A stretch of DNA of 8,645 bases from Ascidiaceihabitans sp. (GTDB lineage: Bacteria; Pseudomonadota; Alphaproteobacteria; Rhodobacterales; Rhodobacteraceae). A program made the position numbers and the translations under genes. Within the stretch, counting starts at the first letter, position 1, and the number at the start of each line of letters is the position of its first letter. Below, in pieces: positions 5,800 through 8,645 of this stretch. The notes beneath the pieces were generated by a model. It was not told the origin of the DNA and did no database searches. It was given only the letters and a program-made list of their open reading frames with translations. Location of the stretch: NCBI GenBank assembly GCA_023301665.1, contig JALZUL010000128.1, forward strand, positions 1 to 8,645, read 5' to 3'.

Positions 5800-6678
5800 A
5801 TGACAAAACCAGTGATCGGTTTTATTGGCCTTGGCCTGATGGGCGGCAACATGGCGGCCTGCCTGCAAAAGAATGGTTTCGAGCTCAACGTAATGGGCCG
5901 CAACAAAGAGGCTGTTGGCGCAGCGGTTGCGCGCGGCGCGACTGAGGTTAGCACACCCAAGGAACTTGCCGAGGCAAGTGACATCGTGATGCTGTGTGTG
6001 ACAACATCTGACGTGGTCGAAAGCCTGATCTATGGCGACAACGGCATTCTGGCGGGCATCAAAGAGGGCGCGGTTGTCATCGATTTTGGCACGTCTATCC
6101 CAACCTCGACCCAAAAGATCGGTGCGGATTTGGCTGCCAAAGGTGCCGGCATGATTGACGCGCCTTTGGGCCGTACACCAGCACACGCGCTTGATGGTTT
6201 GTTGAACATCATGGCGGCGGGCGACAAGGACACCTATGAAAAGGTGAAACCAGTTCTCGACGTGCAGGGTGAAAATGTTTTCTACCTTGGCGCACTTGGG
6301 GCAGGGCACACGACAAAGTTGATCAACAACTTTATGGGGATGACGACGGCTTGCACAATGAGCCAAGCATTCGCTGTGGCTGACCGCGCAGGCATCGATC
6401 GCCAGCAGCTGTTTGATATTATGTCTGCAGGCCCGTCCAATTCCCCGTTCATGCAGTTCTGCAAGAACTACGCTGTAGACGGCGTAAGCGACCTTGGGTT
6501 CTCAATTGCCAACGCAAACAAAGACCTGAGCTATTTCGTGAAAATGGTTGAGGATATGGGCACGCGGGCACAAATCGCTGAGGGCACTGCCTCAAACCTA
6601 CAAGCCGCTTTGGATGCAGGGATGGGGGATGGAAACGTCCCTGAGATCTTTGATTACTTCCTAAAGCTTAACCGTTAA
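5800..6678 (+). CDS. Beta-hydroxyacid dehydrogenase (3-HIBDH family) with a sulfolactaldehyde-reductase-like GRT motif
   Basis: This 292-residue cytoplasmic NAD(P)-dependent oxidoreductase of the 3-hydroxyisobutyrate dehydrogenase family is expected to interconvert a 3-hydroxy acid (or a hydroxy-sulfonate) and its aldehyde. A Rossmann domain comes first (GFIGLGLMGGNMA, 7-19; dinucleotide loop Gly10, Gly12, Gly15). The catalytic segment is GAGHTTKLINN (167-177) with Lys173 and Asn177. The helical C-terminal domain includes ANKDLSYF (239-246). The substrate loop reads DAPLGRTPAHA (120-130), where most of the family has DAPVSGG. I recall E. coli YihU (sulfolactaldehyde reductase) having VGRTSANA there, its Arg contacting the sulfonate. 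After the second strand the sequence is MGRN, with Arg34 instead of an acidic residue, which favours NADP(H). AGGAG at 5789-5793 fixes the start. Last gene of the TRAP operon. Family certain; substrate unknown. Confidence 0.9.
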   Translation: MTKPVIGFIGLGLMGGNMAACLQKNGFELNVMGRNKEAVGAAVARGATEVSTPKELAEASDIVMLCVTTSDVVESLIYGDNGILAGIKEGAVVIDFGTSIPTSTQKIGADLAAKGAGMIDAPLGRTPAHALDGLLNIMAAGDKDTYEKVKPVLDVQGENVFYLGALGAGHTTKLINNFMGMTTACTMSQAFAVADRAGIDRQQLFDIMSAGPSNSPFMQFCKNYAVDGVSDLGFSIANANKDLSYFVKMVEDMGTRAQIAEGTASNLQAALDAGMGDGNVPEIFDYFLKLNR

Positions 6679-6705
6679 TCTGGTTATTCACTGACGTTGA
6701 AATTG

Positions 6706-6736
6706 GGGCGCGTTCCGAAGGGAATGCGTCCTTTTT
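6706..6736 (+). terminator. Rho-independent terminator of the TRAP operon
   Basis: GGGCGCGTTCC (6706-6716) pairs with GGAATGCGTCC (6721-6731) as an 11-bp stem containing two G-U wobbles, around the loop GAAG. TTTTT (6732-6736) follows. On the opposite strand the two wobbles become C-A mismatches and no T-run follows, so it should act mainly on the rightward transcript, 27 bases after the dehydrogenase stop. Confidence 0.85.
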
Positions 6737-6776
6737 CGTGGGTGGAGCTTAACCCGAGCTGTGGCGCTGTACGGGG

Positions 6777-7127
6777 TTATTTCGCGGGATGAACCGCTTT
6801 GCTGTCACCGGGGGCCTCATCACGTTCAAACATCCCGTAGTCACGCACGACGCTGGCAATCCTAAGGTGGTAGTCCTCAAAGATGCCGCCCCTGCCTTGG
6901 CTTTGGGCATTGCGGTGTGCGCTGAGGGTACGCCAGCGTTCGACAGCGTCTTCGTCTTCAAAGAAAGAGAGGGATAAGAGCTTTTTCGGGTTGGTTAAGC
7001 TTTGAAATCGCTCGACTGAAATGAACCCTTCGGTTTCTTCGACAAGTGGGCGCATTTGCGCGGCAACATCTAGGTATTCGTCGAATTTACCGTCACGCGG
7101 TATGACTTCGAAAATGACTGCAATCAT
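6777..7127 (-). CDS. Antibiotic biosynthesis monooxygenase (ABM) domain protein
   Basis: This small cytoplasmic protein of 116 residues has a single ABM ferredoxin-like (dimeric alpha-beta barrel) domain. Visible family features are an N-terminal strand MIAVIFEVIP, a long helix with DEYLDVAAQMRPLVEETEGF (16-35), the second strand ISVERFQSL, then LLSLSFFEDEDAVERWRTLSAHRNAQSQG (50-78), where the Trp and His71 are typically conserved, and a final strand ending RDYGMFER. The last 15 residues are a polar tail. Members include quinol monooxygenases, haem-degrading enzymes and many proteins with no known activity, so a reaction is not assigned. Its ATG overlaps the NIPSNAP stop (ATGA), and AGGTGA lies 6 bases before the start (7134-7139). 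The two are therefore co-translated and may form a mixed dimer or a pathway pair. Confidence 0.85.
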   Translation of the reverse strand: MIAVIFEVIPRDGKFDEYLDVAAQMRPLVEETEGFISVERFQSLTNPKKLLSLSFFEDEDAVERWRTLSAHRNAQSQGRGGIFEDYHLRIASVVRDYGMFERDEAPGDSKAVHPAK

Positions 7128-7453
7128 TGGGGTTCACCTATGGCATGGGGCGCGGAGGCCAGCTTTAAAAATGTCCGATCTTCACGGAGCAGGAACTTTT
7201 CCCGCTGAGCAAAATCGTAGTTCTGCTGGCCAATCGGATCAAGGGCGAGCTTTGCCCTATATGTTTCATAATCGGCAAGGTTTGGGATGTTATAAATTCC
7301 ATACGCCAACGTACTGGAACCCTCATGTGGTGCATAATACCCCACGAGATCTGCGCCACATCGGGGAATGGCTTGCCCCCAGTTGCGCGCGTATTCTTCG
7401 TATTGCGCCTTTTTGGTGGGATCGATTTGGTAACGAATGATACAGGTAAGCAT
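7124..7453 (-). CDS. NIPSNAP family protein
   Basis: This 109-residue protein has the NIPSNAP form of the ferredoxin-like fold. The strand MLTCIIRYQIDPTKKAQYEEYARNWG opens it, followed by GADLVGYYAPHEG with the family Gly-Tyr strand. Next come TLAYGIYNIPNLADYETYRAKLALDP, where the central Y-x-x-Y-R is typical, and a C-terminal helix and strand. The ATG at 7453 was chosen because AAGGA lies 7 bases before it. An in-frame GTG at 7480 would add nine polar residues and has no ribosome site. Bacterial NIPSNAP proteins have no agreed activity. The gene is first in a two-gene leftward unit with the ABM gene (4-base overlap) and divergent from the ArsR gene, which probably controls it. It has no membrane segment or signal peptide. 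Confidence 0.85.
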   Translation of the reverse strand: MLTCIIRYQIDPTKKAQYEEYARNWGQAIPRCGADLVGYYAPHEGSSTLAYGIYNIPNLADYETYRAKLALDPIGQQNYDFAQREKFLLREDRTFLKLASAPHAIGEPQ

Positions 7454-7460
7454 GTCTCTG

Positions 7461-7465
7461 TCCTT
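7461..7465 (-). promoter_or_regulatory. Ribosome site AAGGA that decides the NIPSNAP start
   Basis: On the minus strand AAGGA precedes the ATG at 7453 by 7 bases, while the upstream in-frame GTG at 7480 has nothing comparable. It lies inside the longer reading frame, which argues for the shorter protein. Confidence 0.65.
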
Positions 7466-7508
7466 GTGCACTGATTTCACGGACCATGATAACGGGTTAA
7501 ATACGGGT

Positions 7509-7532
7509 ATACTTCGCTTATGGTCGAAGTAT
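7509..7532. promoter_or_regulatory. 24-bp inverted repeat, probable ArsR operator overlapping the arsR start codon
   Basis: ATACTTCG (7509-7516) and CGAAGTAT (7525-7532) are perfect inverted copies around 8 bases. The right arm includes the first two bases of the ArsR ATG (7531-7533). Symmetry, AT-terminal half-sites and position between divergent genes fit an ArsR dimer site that could silence both directions. Upstream, ACGGGT is directly repeated at 11-bp spacing (7492-7497, 7503-7508). Confidence 0.6.
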
Positions 7533-8214
7533 GAAAGAAGGTCCTAACATCGCTTATATCGCCGCTTTGATTGGCGATCCCGCACGGGCGAACATGTTGA
7601 CAGCATTGATGAGTGGCAAAGCCCTTACTGTGAGCGAGCTTGCTCATGAGGCCGGCGTGACCCTTCAAACTGCGAGTGCGCATTTGTCTAAGCTGCAAGA
7701 GGCGGAACTTTTACTGCCGCGCAAACAGGGGCGACATAAGTATTTCTCTCTCAACGGTCCAGAAGTCGCGCGCGTTTTAGAGGGATTAATGGGATTGGCC
7801 GCTGGGGCGGGGTATCTGCGCAAGCGGACAGGGCCAAAGGATCACAAGCTACGCAAAGCGCGGGTTTGCTACAATCACCTTGCAGGGGATATGGGCACAC
7901 AGATGTTTGATAGCTTGATGGAGCAGGGGCACTTGGGGCTGGAACAAGAGCGATTGTTTCTAACCGAATCTGGTGCCGCGTTTGTTGAAGGGTTTGGCAT
8001 TGATCTCAAGAGCTTGCAGGTCAAGTCATCCCCACTGTGCTTAGAATGCCTAGACTGGAGCGAGCGCCGCTCTCACCTTGCAGGCAGCCTTGGGCGGGCA
8101 CTTATGAGCCAGTTTGAGGCGCTCTCATGGGCAAAACGGGATGCCAAAACGCGGGTTGTTACATTCACTCCGATTGGAACAACCCGCTTTGAACAGATGT
8201 TTCGCCGGCTTTAA
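7531..8214 (+). CDS. ArsR-type winged-helix regulator with a Cys/His-containing C-terminal domain
   Basis: This 227-residue DNA-binding protein is about twice the length of a minimal ArsR. The N-terminal winged helix (about 5-90) is clear: IAYIAALIGDPARANMLTAL, TVSELAHEAGVTLQTASAHLSKL (33-55, recognition helix) and LLLPRKQGRHKYFSL (the wing). The C-terminal half is not a domain I can name. It contains RVCYNHLAGDMG (111-122) and LCLECLDWSERRSHLAGSLG (169-188), so Cys113, His116, Cys170, Cys173 and His182 could form a metal or redox site. No in-frame ATG, GTG or TTG lies between an upstream stop (7498) and the ATG at 7531, and no Shine-Dalgarno precedes it. Later candidates would cut the first helix, so the message may be leaderless. 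It is divergent from the NIPSNAP-ABM pair and probably represses both itself and them. The ligand is unknown. Its stop overlaps the pyrG stop on the other strand. Confidence 0.88.
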   Translation: MKEGPNIAYIAALIGDPARANMLTALMSGKALTVSELAHEAGVTLQTASAHLSKLQEAELLLPRKQGRHKYFSLNGPEVARVLEGLMGLAAGAGYLRKRTGPKDHKLRKARVCYNHLAGDMGTQMFDSLMEQGHLGLEQERLFLTESGAAFVEGFGIDLKSLQVKSSPLCLECLDWSERRSHLAGSLGRALMSQFEALSWAKRDAKTRVVTFTPIGTTRFEQMFRRL

Positions 8215-8576
8215 ACCAGTCGTGAATTGTCTTTGGCCGCGCGCACAAAATCCTTGAAGAGGGGATGTGGTTCGAATGGTTTTGATTTCAGCTCGGGATG
8301 GAACTGTACGCCGATAAACCAAGGGTGATCTGGCCATTCCACGATCTCAGGAAGTGCGCCATCAGGTGACATGCCTGAGAACACCAATCCCGCATCTTCG
8401 AGCTGTTTGCGGTATTTCACGTCCACCTCGTAGCGGTGACGATGCCGCTCTTCGATCTGCGTGTCGCCGTAAACCTCTGCCACTTTAGACCCTTCGGTCA
8501 GCGTCGCGTTGTAGGCGCCAAGGCGCATGGTGCCACCGAGGTCGGTGTTTTTATCACGCTGCTCGGTTTCCGCGTC
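8211..8576 (-). CDS. pyrG: CTP synthase, C-terminal fragment (glutaminase domain end)
   Basis: CTP synthase makes CTP from UTP using glutamine nitrogen. Only the last 121 residues are present, from DAETEQRDKNTDLGGTMRLG to the TAA stop. Diagnostic parts of the class-I glutamine amidotransferase domain are LGGTMRLGAY, ERHRHRYEV, GLVFSGMSPDG, and VQFHPELKSKPFEPHPLFKDF; the last holds the His and Glu of the catalytic triad. The nucleophilic Cys and the synthetase domain would lie beyond the window. An ATG occurs inside this fragment at 8528, but it is the internal Met of GGTMRLG, not a start. Reading upstream, the frame meets TGA at 8577-8579, and the sequence beyond no longer resembles CTP synthase. 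This is either a broken gene or, more likely, an artefact at the contig end. The TAA shares TTAA (8211-8214) with the convergent ArsR stop. Confidence 0.88.
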   Translation of the reverse strand, partial: DAETEQRDKNTDLGGTMRLGAYNATLTEGSKVAEVYGDTQIEERHRHRYEVDVKYRKQLEDAGLVFSGMSPDGALPEIVEWPDHPWFIGVQFHPELKSKPFEPHPLFKDFVRAAKDNSRLV

Positions 8577-8645
8577 TCATTTTTTGTTTTATTGCTAATC
8601 TTGCTTAGCTATGCGGGATATTTCTTCTCTTACTTTTTTTTTTTT
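8577..8645. other. AT-rich, T-terminated tail that does not continue pyrG
   Basis: These 69 bases are dominated by T, contain stops in the pyrG frame and end in twelve consecutive T. They replace the part of pyrG that should precede the DAETE residues. No gene or hairpin is visible. Composition differs abruptly from everything to the left, which suggests low-quality or non-genomic sequence at an assembly edge. Confidence 0.6.

Noticed and set aside
5773..6366. 197-codon minus-strand open frame opposite the dehydrogenase
   Set aside because: The forward frame has full catalytic motifs over the same bases. The reverse translation is Cys/His-rich with no recognisable domain, a common result of antisense to codon-biased genes.
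7021..7440. 139-codon plus-strand open frame across the NIPSNAP and ABM genes
   Set aside because: It spans two genes recognised on the other strand and shows no domain; it is treated as a shadow.
7454..7480. Nine-codon N-terminal extension of the NIPSNAP protein from a GTG
   Set aside because: The extension contains the AAGGA ribosome site of the inner ATG and adds nothing that matches the family's first strand.
8211..8528. Short complete gene beginning at the ATG at 8528
   Set aside because: That Met is the internal Met of the conserved GGTMRLG of CTP synthase, and the homologous frame continues upstream to 8576.
8580..8645. Terminal T-run as a terminator or a mobile-element poly-A tail
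   Set aside because: No GC-rich stem precedes it, and no target duplication or element gene is visible. An assembly-edge artefact explains it more simply.

Overview
The window looks like a fragment of a marine alphaproteobacterial genome, most likely Rhodobacterales (roseobacter group). The reasons are dense TRAP-transporter operons, a universal stress protein coupled to a fused TRAP permease, an FCD-type GntR regulator, a moderate GC content, and a pyrG tail that reads like alphaproteobacterial CTP synthase. It is probably a contig or a contig end: the first gene is cut at base 1, and the last 69 bases are an AT-rich, oligo-T-ending stretch that does not fit the gene it interrupts.

Layout. 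1-1262 (+): C-terminal part of a fused TRAP permease (DctQM fusion type), overlapping by ATGA with a TeaD-like universal stress protein. 1263-1432: convergent spacer. 1433-2146 (-): GntR/FCD regulator. 2147-2416: divergent control region with a good sigma-70-like promoter facing right and two copies of a FadR-type operator-like motif, one of them inside the promoter spacer. 2417-6678 (+): a five-gene operon of periplasmic binding protein dctP, small permease dctQ, large permease dctM, a GlcG/HbpS-like (DUF336) protein and a beta-hydroxyacid dehydrogenase. It contains two perfect internal hairpins and ends at a Rho-independent terminator (6706-6736). 6777-7453 (-): a translationally coupled pair of small ferredoxin-like-fold proteins, NIPSNAP then ABM monooxygenase-like. 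7531-8214 (+): a divergently transcribed ArsR-type regulator with an unusual Cys/His-containing C-terminal half; a perfect 8+8 inverted repeat overlaps its start codon. 8211-8576 (-): C-terminal end of CTP synthase, meeting the ArsR gene tail to tail with a 4-base overlap.

How the genes may work together. The GntR protein probably senses a small acid or its product and represses the TRAP/DUF336/dehydrogenase operon. The TRAP system would import an acidic solute, and the dehydrogenase would oxidise or reduce it or a derivative. The dehydrogenase carries Gly-Arg-Thr where most relatives have Ser-Gly-Gly. That motif resembles the one I recall in E. coli sulfolactaldehyde reductase YihU, so a C3 organosulfonate is the most specific substrate hypothesis the sequence offers. 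This is inference. The ArsR-NIPSNAP-ABM group looks like a separate small autoregulated stress or detoxification module of unknown ligand. I see no RNA genes, CRISPR arrays or mobile elements.
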